A stretch of DNA of 64,000 nucleotides from contig JABACO010000012.1 in assembly GCA_013339895.1 (NCBI GenBank), positions 9,000,983 through 9,064,982 of the forward strand, given 5' to 3'. The position numbers were made by a program, and so were the translations under genes. The DNA is from Ephydatia muelleri. Lineage: Eukaryota > Porifera > Demospongiae > Spongillida > Spongillidae. The notes under the pieces are model-generated. The model was not told the DNA's origin. It searched no databases and worked only from the letters and a program-made list of their open reading frames with translations. Of the stretch, positions 1 through 12,800 are shown piece after piece (within the stretch, counting starts at the first letter, position 1; each line of letters starts with the position of its first letter).

Positions 1-3000
1 AAGAGCTTTGACCTCGACGTCAACACTGGGACCCTCACACTGAACTTCAGCGAAACCATTGACATCTTGAGTCTCAACATCAGCAAGCTTACCCTTCAGT
101 CCACATTAACTGCAGACAACATCACTACAAAGTCATACACACTAATGCAGGGCAACCTTCCCCTCCTATCCTCCACAAGTTCCTCCGATTGGTACATCGT
201 GGTCATCAAGGTTGGCGAAACCGACCTCAATACCATCAAGCAGATTAAAGAACTCGCTAAGAATGCAACCTGGACTTACCTCGCAGTGCCTGCAGACTTT
301 GTCAGTGACAGGGCAGGCAACCCAGTTGCTCCTGTGCCCAAAAATGCCTCCATGAATGTCAGGGTGTACACCCCAGACACCACGGGACCGATCCTCCGCG
401 CCTTCTCGCTGAACCTCACCTCCGAGCTCTTGGTGCTCACCTTCGACGAGACGGTCAGCGCCGGCACGCTAAACCTCACACGCCTCGTCCTTCTCTCGGC
501 AAACAGCTCCACCGCATCAAACCTGTCTGCCGGGGTTCTCAGCTACCGGTTCACAAGTGCGAGCAACGTGTCCCAGTCAGATAGCCCTGTGTTGCCTATT
601 GCACTTGCCAGCGTCGACCTGGATGACATCAAGCTCTTGAGGGGTCTGGCCACAGCTCTCAACAACACCTACCTCCTCTCTGAGGTGAAGGCTGTATACG
701 ACACAGCCTTGCCTCCAAACCCGGGCCAACAGATCACACGCCTCGCCTCCACCTTTGGTTACGATACCGTCCCTCCAGTCCTGCTCTCTTTTGCAGTGAA
801 CATCAATTCTGGAACTATCACCCTGAACTTTGACGAACCGGTGGACACGTCCACTATGAAGCCAGCCGGTCTGGTCTTGCAAGGCTCCGTCTCCTACATC
901 CACATGAACGAGCAGCAGCAGCTCAGTCCCAGCACCACATCCTCTAGTCCAAACGGTCTCTCTGTTGTCCTGAACTTTACCATCAGTGACCTGAACCTGC
1001 TGAAGGCAAATCCCATGTTGTATACAAGTATGGCAAATTCGTACCTGGCAGTTGATCGGTCTTTCATCAGGGACATGGCTGGAAACCCAGTGCAGGCCAT
1101 CCTGGATGGGACTGCTCTCCAGGCCTCAGCGTACCAGAGCGATGCCACAATGCCGCAGCTGGTGATGTACAGTCTCGACATGAACACCGGAACCCTCAAC
1201 TTCACCTTCTCCGAAACGGTCAACGCCACATCCCTCCAGTTCAGTCAACTAACTCTGCAGAGATCGTCCAACGTTACTTGGAGCCTGTACTCCTACACAC
1301 TCACCGGCGGATCCCTCCTGTCATATCCTTACCAGCCCATGATATCCTTTGCCATCAACCCCACTGACCTAAATACCCTGAAGGCCAGGAGGATTGCCAA
1401 CAGTCTTAACACCACATGGCTGGTTTTCCCGATCACAGCCCTGCAAAGCATGTCCAACCAGCCAGTGTCAGCGCTGCTCAATGGTGTCAATGCAGCTAGG
1501 GTCAACCAGTACACACCAGACACCACCAAGCCACAGCTACTTGCCTTCTCCCTAAACCTGACGTCGGGAGCTCTGTGGATGAGCTTCTCTGAGACAGTAA
1601 GTGTGCTTACGCTCCAGACAACCTCACTGACACTTCAGAGCAGCTCCTCCTACCCCACTGGCCTCCTGCAACTAAACACCTACACACTCACCAGTGGAAG
1701 CTCTTCTAACAGCTCAGATGCACCCACAATCACAATAAACCTCTCCTGGAACGACCTCAATGCAGTCAAAGCTAGACCACCCATCACAACGAGCATCTTT
1801 GCTTCAATTGCAGCCTCTCTGGTGCAGGACACTGTAGGAAATGCTGTGGTGGCGATAACCCAGCAAAATGCCCTCCCAGGGACAGTGTATCTGGAAACAA
1901 CCCCCCCAACCTTGCAGATGTTTGATATCAACTTCTCCACCCAGCAGCTGACCCTTTACTTCTCTGAAACCGTTGACGTAGGAACCTTTGATATAACCCA
2001 GCTGACCCTTGTCCCACAATACAGCTCAGCAGCACTGCCAGTTGATTCCTACACTTTCACAGGAGGGGTGGTTCAATCTTCATATGCACCCACTTTTGTT
2101 GTTCAGCTTACCACCCCTGACTTCAATGCTCTAAAACTTATCTACACGCTGGCCACATCTAGAAACAATACTTACCTATCCATCACCTCCCAGGCCATAC
2201 AGAATATGGCGGGCATTGATGTGGTGCCCATCCCCATCACAGGAGCCCAGAAAGTGAGCAGCTACACTCCAGATGCATTTTACCCTTCTGTGGTGCAGTT
2301 TGATCTGGATATGAATGGTGGTGGAAGCATGACTCTCTATTTCTCTGAGACTATAAACTCACAATCACTGAATGTGACACAGATAAAAATACAAAATGCA
2401 GCCATTGCCCGTGTGTCTTACCAGCTGCAGTCTAGCTTCACGCTAAGTCCGAATGGAACATCCATTCTGTTAAACTTTACAGCCCAAGACTTGAATGCTA
2501 TCAAACAATTAACTCCAACTATGGCTACATCAGTACTCAACTCGTACATATCCATATCTTCTGGCACAATTCAGGACATGAGCAGCAACCCAGTGTCGCC
2601 CATCCTCAGTGGCAATGGTCTGCGGGCCACAACCTTCACACCCGACACAACACCACCACAACTTCTATCATTCGCTCTAGATCTAAACAGTGGAGTAGTT
2701 GACTTGACTTTCTCCGAAACAGTCCTGGCCAGCAGCTTCAATCCCAGATACGTTACGTTCTCTAATCCGTCCGGTCTACAGACCTTCACGCTGACAGGTG
2801 GCGCAGTCTCGATGGCCAACTCCACCCAGATTACTCTAGTGCTGTCTGCAGACGACCTCAATGGAATAAAACAGTTCAATGACCTGGCAACTATCGTGGG
2901 AAATTCCTTAATCACTGTTACCGAGCTCCTGGTCACAGACATGGCACGCATCCCTGTACTGCCTGTGGGCCTTCTTCAAGCTCGGAACTATGTGGCGGAC

Positions 3001-6000
3001 ACTACCCCTCCACTGATAAGGGCTTTTGTGGCTGACATGAACACGGGTATGCTGCTGCTCTCGTTTAGTGAGTATGTGAATACGTCGCTGTTCCAAGTAA
3101 ACAACTTCAAGATACAAAGCTGCAATTTCATTTTCTATAACAACTCCAATGACTCTAGCTTTGTTAATGAATCGAATGAGACCATTCCCTCCAATGAAAC
3201 TACATATGTTCCTGTTCCAGCTTACCAGTACACGTTAACCGGTGGAGTATGCATGGCCCTTGGAAGGACCTTCTACAGCTGCCAGCTTACCACCTATGAC
3301 TTGAACCAGATCAAGGCGCTACCTCTGTGTACGTACAACAAAAATGGCACCAACTGCGACTTAGTCTTCACTGGAGGGGCCATCTTGGATCGTGCCCTCA
3401 ATCCCCTTGCTCCAGTATTTGATGGGTGTGGTCTTTCGCCGACAGCCTTCATTCCGGACACCAACCGTCCGAGCCTGGTAGAATTCACCAACTTCAACCT
3501 CAACACAAGCATGGTCACCCTGACATTTAATGAAACAGTGAACTCATCATCCATTGATCTGACAAAGGTCACCTTCCAATCATTCTACCGCAACCCAGCA
3601 CTCAAATATACTCTTACCGGCGGCGCCATTCTGTCCAGCTACAGCACCATGGTTGAGTTTGAACTCTCCATCCACGATCTCCTGATGCTCCAAGTCGACC
3701 TCAGGCTCTGCTCCGATATCACCAACTGCTGGATTTCCCTCGGATATGGGTTCATCAGGGACATGGCCGAGAACGTTGCCTTGGTCGTGCCTCCCAGCAA
3801 TGCCGTGGTGAGTATGAGCTTCGTGCACGACAGCATGCCTCCGGAGCTGGTCGATTTCACCCTGGATCTCACCAACAACACCCTCACCCTCACATTCAGC
3901 AAGATAGTGCGGGCGTCGTCGCTGAACCCCACAGCCATCACCCTCCTCAGCGCAGATTCGGTCGCCGCCACTGCTGTGACACTCACTGGCGGCTATACCA
4001 GCAGTCCAAACGGACTAGTGATCGTGGTCAACCTGCTTACTGCAGACCTCAATGCCGTCAAGGCTCTCAAGACCCTGGCAACGGGTTACAACGACACGTA
4101 CATCTCAATCACCAGCAGCCTAATAACAGACGTGGCTACCCCGGACCCCAATTGGGTGGTACCAATACCATTCTTTGATGCACTGGATGTGGGCACCTTC
4201 ATACCGGATGCTGTTAGACCACGCCTACTTTACTTTGACCTTGACATGAACAGCGATGTGGTCACCCTTTCATTTGATGAGCCAGTGAGAGTGTCCACAC
4301 TGCAATACTCATCCATAACCCTGCTCTCAAACCCATCAAACGCTCCAATCGATTCTAGGGTTTTGGTTGGAGGCGACATCACCGCAGCTACCAACTACAA
4401 CGGAACCCTAACAGTTTCCATACACATGACACAAGCCGATACCCGTTACCTCAAGCTCTCAACAAGGATGGCTACCAGTCGGTATAACAGTTACATGAGC
4501 ATTCTTCAAGACACCATCCAGGACATGGCTGGGAATGGCGTGGTAGGCATTCGCCAAAACCTGTCGCTCCCTGTCAGGTACTTCACTCCTGACTCCACGC
4601 CGGCCAACCTCATAGCCTTCTCGATGGACATGAACACCGGGACTTTGCATCTCACCTTCAACGACATCATGAATGCGAGCACGCTCTACCCAAATACCAT
4701 CACCATCCAGGCTGCTAGAGTTCTGGACCCTAACTACGTCACCCTCACTGCCAGCAGCTTTACTGCAAGCCCCAATGGGTACTATATCGACGTCAACATA
4801 TCAGCAGCCGACCTGAATGCGATCAAGCTAAACACAAACCTAAGCACTAGCTCACAGAACACCTTCCTCTCCATGAGAGCTGAGGCATTCAGGGATGTCT
4901 TTGCAAAGAATGTGATTGGAGTAGTGACATACAACGCACTTCAGGCGTCCGGTTTCATTTCGGATCACTCCTCTCCTGTCTTGCGGAGCTTCAGCCTGGA
5001 CATGAACACAGGCACCATGGCCCTCACATTTGATGAGACCGTCAGCGCCAGGACTGCTGTTGTAACAGAGATAGTCCTCCAAGGAGGTTCCAATGTCTCC
5101 AACTCTGTCTACCTCCAGCTGAGAGCCGGAAGCTCCTCCCAAGTGGACTCGACTGTCATCCTGTTCTACGTTGCCCCCGGCGACCTCAATGTCATTAAGC
5201 AGATGACTCGTATGGCCACCAGCGTCAGCAACACCTTCATCGCCTTCAGTTCTGCCCTGATCAAGGACATGAACAACAACTCTGTTGTGCCCATCAACAC
5301 CCGGGGTGCAATGCAGGCCTCTGCCTTCACTCCGGACACGAACCGTCCACAGCTAGTTGCTTTCAGCATCGACCTGACCGCACGGGAGCTATTGCTGACC
5401 TTCAATGAGACCGTCAACGCAAGTTCACTGCATATTGATCAGTTTTCCATACAGGGTGTAGCCCTGAGGTTGCCTGAGACACAGTACCAAATTCTCAGTG
5501 ACAGCACCAGCTCAGTTACTGATTCCACTGTGTTGATGATCTACCTTCAGTTCAACGACTTCACTACAATCCGCCGGCTGACTTCCATGGCAACGTCAAT
5601 CAATAACACCTTTATTGCAGCTACTGCTGTAGCAGTGTCGGACATGAGCAGGAATGCACTGGTTCCCATCTCCACCAGCGCCGCTCTCCAAGCCAGCAAC
5701 TTCACCGACGACTCCGTCCCGCCTGCGCTTGTTGCGTACAGCCTAAACATGAGCTCAGAGGTCCTCACTCTGACCTTCACAGAGACGGTGCGCATTTCCA
5801 CATTTGACGCCATCCTTCTCACCCTTTCCTCCAGCTCCCCCCTCACCAAAACATCCCAGTCTTACACCCTCTCCGGAGGCATCATCATGCAGGACAACAG
5901 CTACATCGTGAGCCTCATCCTTATCCTGCCCGACCTGAACGAGATCAAGAGGATCCTCCCACTTGCGGTCAGCGCCAATACCACCTTCCTCACGGCCCTG

Positions 6001-9000
6001 AATGGCACAGTCCGGGACATGAGCGGCAATCCTTCCCTCCCGGTGCAGTTACTCAAGGTTAGCGTGTTTGCAGAGGACCTCGTGCCACCATCTCTAGAGT
6101 CCTTCAATCTGGATCTCAACACGGGCGTGCTGACTCTGATGTTCTCCGAAACAGTCAATACCAGCTCCCTCGACGTCACTCAGATTACATTCCAGAATTT
6201 GGCCAACCTCTCAGGTGCCAGTGTTCCAACGACTTTCGCCCTCACCAATGCCAGCTTTGCCACCTCCAACAATTCAGCCACAATCGTGGTGCAGATTGCA
6301 CCAACAGACCTTAACAGCCTGAAGCAACTGTACACACTGGCTTCAAGTGTTCTCACAACCTACATTGCCATCACACAGGGGCTAATAGCCGACATGAACA
6401 AGAACCCAGTCATTCCCATTCCAAGCACATCGGCCCTTCTTGTCTCTGTGTACGTGTACGATCGGAACCCACCAAGCCTTCAGCAGTTCGACCTCAACAT
6501 TAACACAAGTCAGCTGGTGCTGCGGTTCAATGAGACAGTCAACCGCCAGTCCCTCTACACGGCGGCCATCACCCTGCAAAGCAGCAGGAACACCTCCGGG
6601 CCTCTCAACACCTTCACACTCACGGCACACAGCAGCTCCCTGTCGTCCAACAGCACCTCCGTAACGGTCGATATCGGAGCCGTGGATCTCAACAACTTGA
6701 AGAAGCTGACCGCTGTGGCTACATCCATCAACAACACGTACCTCTCCTTGAACTACAGTGCCATCGCCGACATGCAGGGAAATGCCGTGGTCCAGATCCC
6801 AGGCACCAACGCCCTGCAAGTCACCACGTTTGTTAGGAACACTGTCCTCCCGCGTCTGATCGCTTTCAGCTTCGATGCAAACGCCGGAATCGTGGTTCTG
6901 ACTTTCACTGAGACTGTGATGGCAAGCTCCCTCAATGTGTCTGCAGTGACCCTCCAATCGGGTGCAGTGCTGGTGCCAGGAAATGGCTACATCCTCATTC
7001 CGGGGACACGGCCTCAGCGCACTGGCACAAACAGCACCGATGGACCTGTACTTACAGTCCTTCTTGGCATCCAAGACCTCAATGCCATCAAAGCTGTGCC
7101 TGCCTTGGCCAAAAGCATAAACAGTACTTTTCTGTCGGCAAATTCCAGTGCCATCATGGACATGGCTGGCTTGAGTCTAGTCCCCATCCCAATCACGAGT
7201 GCCCTACAGGCAAGCCAGTACACAGCAGACACCACACCCCCGGTCCTCCTGGCCTTCTCCCTCAACATGTCCTCGGGCGTGCTTCAGCTCACCTTTGATG
7301 AGACGGTGAACGTGAACAGCCTCAACGTCACCCAGGTCATCGTCCAGTCCGGTCCACTCCTGACCCCAGCCTCCAGCTTCGTTCAACTGAGCGGCTTGGG
7401 CAGCGTGTCGGCAGCAAACTCCACCCTGGTGTCTCTGGTCCTCTCCCATGATGACCTCAACCAGATCAAGCTGCTCACCGCGCTGGCCACGAGTCCCAAC
7501 AACACCTTCCTCCAGCTCTTACCCCGCGCTGTGTTCGACATGGCCATCCCTCCAAACTACGTCCAGGGAACCACCCTGCAGATCCAGCCTCAGGCCTACA
7601 CTCCGAACCTGGTGAGTCCCGTGCTTCTCTCCTTCTCCGTCGACGTGAACCAAGGGCTCGTGGAGCTGAACTTTGACGAGGTGGTGCGTGCCAGCTCCCT
7701 CAACGTCACTGGCATCACTCTGCTGGCGGCCGTACCTGCCTACTACTACTCGTTCAGCACTAACGCAACATCACTGAATGCCACTAACTCCACCTTGGTG
7801 AACTCCACCAGCAACACGACAGTGACTGCCAAACTGGTGCTCAGGTCGCCTGTGGCTAACTACACTCTGACAGGCGGGTCGACGAATAGCAGCAACGGGC
7901 AGCGCATCATCGTCATCCTCACCATCGATGACCTCAACAACATCAGGAAGCTCCCTCCCTTGCTGACCTCCAACGACACCTCCTTCATCTCCGTCCTCTC
8001 CACCACCATTTCTGACATGAACAGCAATCCAGTAGTTCCAATCGTCTTAGGCTCCGCCCTCCATGTAACCACCTTCATCTCGGACACCACACCCCCTATC
8101 CTCGTAGGGTTCGACCTGGACATGAACAAAGGTGTCCTGGTTCTAAGCTTTCCCGAAGTTGTGGATGTATATACCACCATGTATCCTAACATCACCCTTC
8201 AGAAGGCATCCAATGTCACCTCCACGACCAACCTGTACATGCTGACCAATGGGTCGCTGGTCGTCATGGCGGACGACACAACGGCGTCCATTCAGATCAC
8301 GCTGGGGGACCTGAACGAGCTGAAGAGGAGGAGGATAGCACTGACAATGGACACCTCCTGGCTGCTAATATCGGCCGACACCATCTTGGATACCAGCCAC
8401 CTCGGAGTCATCGGTCTGGTCAGCGCTAGGATGGTGACCCGCTATATCCCTGACACCACACCCCCTCAGGTCCAGTCATTCACATTGGACATGAACAATG
8501 GGCAACTGACGCTGTTCTTCTCTGAGACGGTGGACACTTTTATGTTCAATGTGACCTCCATCACCTTCCAGGACACTGCGGCTGGATCGAACGCATACAG
8601 CCACTACGCACTCACCCAGAACAGCTACGTCAACAGTTCTGCCTTCCCCATCATCAGCGTGGTGCTCGGACTGCAAGACACCAACGCCATCAAGGCTCTC
8701 GTCGTTCTGGCCAAGTCCGTCAACAGCACCTTCCTGAGCATCACATCCGACATGGCGAGAGACATGTCCGGCAACCAGGTCACTCCGATCAACGGCACGT
8801 CAGCTCTCAGGGCTTCCAAACTCATCCCGGACACCTCCAGCCCAAGTCTGCTGGCCTTTAGCCTGGACATGGATGCAGGTGTGCTCACTCTTTCCTTCTC
8901 AGAGACGGTGAACCCCGCAACCCTGAACGTCAGCTCCGTATACCTTATCAGTGGACAGAACCTGACTTTCCAGTCTTACCAGCTCACAAACGACTCCACC

Positions 9001-9552
9001 ACAAACTCGACCTTCGGACCTACGATAGAAATCTCTCTCAGTACAGCTGACCTGAATGCCATCAAGGTCCTCACAGGACTCGCAACCCAATCCTCCAACA
9101 CATATCTCTACGCCCAGCCCTCCGCCATCAAAGACGCCAGCGGAAATCCTCTTAACTCAGTCTCCCCAGTCCAGGCACTCCAGGTACTGAACTACACGCA
9201 GGACACGACAGACCCAGCCTTGGTCGCCTTCGACCTCAACGTGAACGCGGTGCTGCTAACCCTGGTGTTCTCAGAAAGTGTGAACGTCTCCAGTCTCGAT
9301 GTGACCAACATTAGGGTCATGAGCTCCCCTGGCATCCTATCTAAGTTCTTTGTGCCCACTGCTGGTACGATACTCTCGTCCAATGGTCCAACGGTCGCAA
9401 TTAAGCTGGTCAAGGTAGATGCAGATAACCTCAAGGCCATAATCGGACTGGCCGTGTCGCCGAATACCACCTACCTCTCCATCCGTTGGAGCCTGGTAAA
9501 TGACATGGCTGGCAACTCTGTCAACAACATATCGATTTCATATCCACTGCAG
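1..9552 (+). CDS. Giant extracellular repeat protein, large exon (5' end outside window)
   Basis: The frame is open from base 1 to a donor after base 9552, so the gene begins upstream; the first in-window TTG/ATG is not a real start. The product is about 25 tandem units of ~127 residues. Each unit runs: DTTPP-L--FSLDMNTG, then LTLTFSETVN-SSLN, then a TLQS strand, YTLTGG, a V-I-L strand, DLNAIK, LATS-NNTYLS, and DM-GNPVVPI. Asn-X-Ser/Thr sites are dense, so the protein is probably secreted or on the cell surface and glycosylated. The DTTPP plus LTFSE pattern resembles Ig-like/SwmB-type beta-sandwich repeats of large surface proteins; this is inference from motif shape. No signal peptide or membrane segment is visible because both ends are missing or unclear. 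An exon over 9.5 kb is unusual and suggests growth by unequal exchange of a ~380-base unit. GC is visibly higher than in the rest of the window. Antisense ORFs here are shadows. Confidence 0.85.
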
Positions 9553-9820
9553 GTTAGTGGTAGGGAGGGTTATGTTTTAATAATGGCAATTATTGGTGTG
9601 TAAATTCACCTTTAAAAAAATGTATTGCTATGATCTATTTCTGATGCAATCAGCTAAAGTGCGAGATGATTGGTTGAATCATATTTTGTTTACGTTGCAT
9701 CCAGTGAAATAATATTCATATTAAAATAAACAATTCTTGCATGTCTTCAACTGCAGAATAATTTAGAATAATTGAATTTACAGTTACTGAACTGTCAAAT
9801 TTATGACATTACCCCCACAG
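9553..9820 (+). other. Intron of the giant repeat gene
   Basis: The donor is CAG|GTTAGT at 9552/9553 and the acceptor is CCCCCACAG at 9820. Both exons join in phase 0, and the joined product continues the repeat pattern (PLQ then VRYFIPDTTPP). The intron is AT-rich, unlike the exons. It is the only intron visible in about 14 kb of coding sequence. Confidence 0.85.
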
Positions 9821-12800
9821 GTACGCTACTTTATCCCAGATACCACTCCACCATATCTCGATCACTTTGATTTGGACCTCAATTCCAATGTGCTGTCACT
9901 CGTGTTTTCGAAAACTGTGAATGCCAGTACATTGAAGATGGGGGGAATCACACTGCAGAGCTACGTGTCTATAAACAACGCCACTGTTTCCTACACCCTC
10001 ACCAATGGTGTCTTCATGACCATTGATCGCCCAGTCATTCAGATCCAGCTAACCACATTTGACAGCAACCAACTGCGATCGTTGCCCATTCTGACCAAAA
10101 GTTCCAATACCACGTACATCTCTATGACCAGCGGGACCATCTATGATATGGTGAGCCTGCCACTAGTTCCCGTGAACAGCTCTTCTGCTCAGAAGGTCAA
10201 CAACTTCACATCAGACACGTCAAGTCCATCGCTCACACAGTTCTCCATCAACCTCTCGCAGGAAACCTTGACTCTCAACTTCTCAGAGACGGTGCAAATA
10301 AGTTCCTTTGATGCAACCCAGGTTACACTCTTCTATGGCAACATCTCATACACACTAAGTGGAGGCGCTGTCCTCAACCAGACCAACACACCCAACGTCA
10401 CTCTCACTCTCACTACCACAGACCTTAACATGATAAAGTTCTTGTACCCCCTAGCGACAGGTATGAATGCAACATACATTGCCATCACAATGCTGGGTGT
10501 GACCGATGTGTTTGGGAACCCCCTGATTCCTGTCCCAGCGCTAGTCGCCTCTGGCTTTGTAGCAGATATGGTAGCACCACGCCTCCTCAGCTTTGGACTA
10601 GACATGAATTTGGGTACCTTGACGATTACGTTCTCTGAGACAGTCAACACCAGCTCCCTATCCGCGTCTGGAATCACCCTCCAATCAAGCGCCAACACTA
10701 CAATTGGCCCATTTGTTCTCTCCAGCACCAGCTTCAGCCCAAGTCCAAACGGCACTGTGGTCCAAGTCAACATCAGCGCAGTGGACCTCAATGCCCTCAA
10801 GCAGCTCACTTACCTGGCTCTGAATAGCAGCACTGTATTCCTCTCTCTCAACCCAGGAACCGTTCTGGACATGAGTGGAAACCCAGTCGTGGCCATTCCT
10901 GCTAGCAGTGCCCTACCAGCCTCTATGTATGTGCGTGACATGACCAGGCCCCAGCTAGTGTCTTTTGTGCTGGACAGGAACGTGGGTGTCCTCACGCTAA
11001 CCTTCTCTGAGACGGTGAACGCAACTTTGATCAACGTGACCGGCCTCTCCCTCCAGTCCTCCTCGACATCAAACCTGGACTCTGTGCCCTTGACTGGAGG
11101 CGTGGCATCCAACATCTCCTCCTACATCATCACCATCACCCTCTTGTCCTCCGACCTGAATCTCATCAAGAGCCACGCGGGTCTGGCCACTTCCGTGAAC
11201 AACACCTACATCACCTCAACCTCCCTACTTGTCAGCGACATGTTCACCAACCCTCTGATTCCCATTATCACTGCAAATGCTCTCGAGGCTTACCTGGTGG
11301 TTGCCGACAGGACGTCACCAACTCTGAAGGCATACGACCTGGACATGAACGCTGGAACCATAACCTTCTTCTTCTCTGAGTCTGTCAACGCCTCCACCTT
11401 TGACCCCACTCAGCTGACACTCCAGAATGCCCAGACCGCCACTGCCTACACAACGAACTACACACTCACTGGCTTCTCCAACCAGTCCCTGGTTTCCACA
11501 GTGGCTGGTACAATCATCGCATTCCAAATCTCCACTACAGATATTAATAATATCAAGATGATGGTTGCTATGACTACCTCCCAAAATACCACCTACCTCT
11601 CCCTTACTTCTGGCTTCATACAGGATCAGTCCGGCAACCCAATTGTCAACATCAGCACAGCAGCTGGAAGTCAGGTTCAGAAGTACACACCCGACACTTC
11701 CTGCCCATCTCTCGATGCCTTCCAACTCGACCTCAATGTCGGTTTGCTGCTGCTAACCTTCAACGAACCGGTGAACAGCCGAGTGCTCAACGTGACTGGA
11801 ATCACCGTGCAGAACTTAAAGATGGCCCCCTCAGTGAAGTACACACTCACTGGAGGCAACCTCAACTGTTCCCAGTACACTGTTGTGGTGGTACTAGTCC
11901 TGTCAAGCTATGATCTCAACCTCCTGAAGAGTAAGACCGCTCTCAACGCGATGGCCACCTCCCCACAGAACACGTTTGTCCACTTGAGCCCACTTGCGAT
12001 TGCAGACAGCTACGGGAATATGTACTGCAACGTGACCCAACCTCTGGGGGCGGTGACCGTCATTCCAGACCAGATCCAACCGGTGCTGCTGTCGTTCAAT
12101 CTAGACATGAACACCGGAGTCCTCACCCTCAACTTCTCGGAGGTACTGGACCTCGCGCATGTGTACAACCTGGGGTCGATCACCTTCCTGTCTGCCCCAA
12201 TTAATGCCACTCTCATAAGCAGCCTGTTTCCCACTGCAAGTGCCATGATGGTTACCATGGCAAATGTCTCGATCAACAGCACCCAGACTGCCTCCAATGG
12301 TACGTCGGCCAACAACCAAACTGTTAGCTCAAACAGCACTGCCGCTAACGGCAACCAAACCAGTCTGAATGCCTCCTCCATCAGCCTGTCGACGCTCCTC
12401 TCTGCCAGCGGTGTCTCCTACTACACTCTGACTGGCGGGGCAGCCAGCATCAACCTCACCTCCACGCCCAATGTAGTAACCATCCTCCTCACGCCAGCCG
12501 ACCTGAATGCAATCAAGAACACCTCTGGTCTTGCACGGTCGCCGAGCACTGCCTACGTCTCGACGGCCACTGGCCTTGCCTACGACTTCCAGGGTAACCA
12601 GGTTGTGCCAGTGTCCCCACAAGGCCCACTCCCAGTGTCCGTATACGTGCCTGTCTACACCCCCCCAAGCCTGCTGTCCTTCACTCTGGACATGAACTCC
12701 AACAAACTAACCCTCACGTTCTCGGAGACTGTCAACCTATCTTCCCTCCTCCCCCCCGCTATCACCCTTCAGAGTGCTCCCTCCCTCGTGCCAGGCCAGT

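Noticed and set aside
276-9470. Many antisense ORFs of 60-230 codons across the giant repeat gene
   Set aside because: They mirror the repeat's codon pattern on the other strand, recur at the repeat period and have no independent support.
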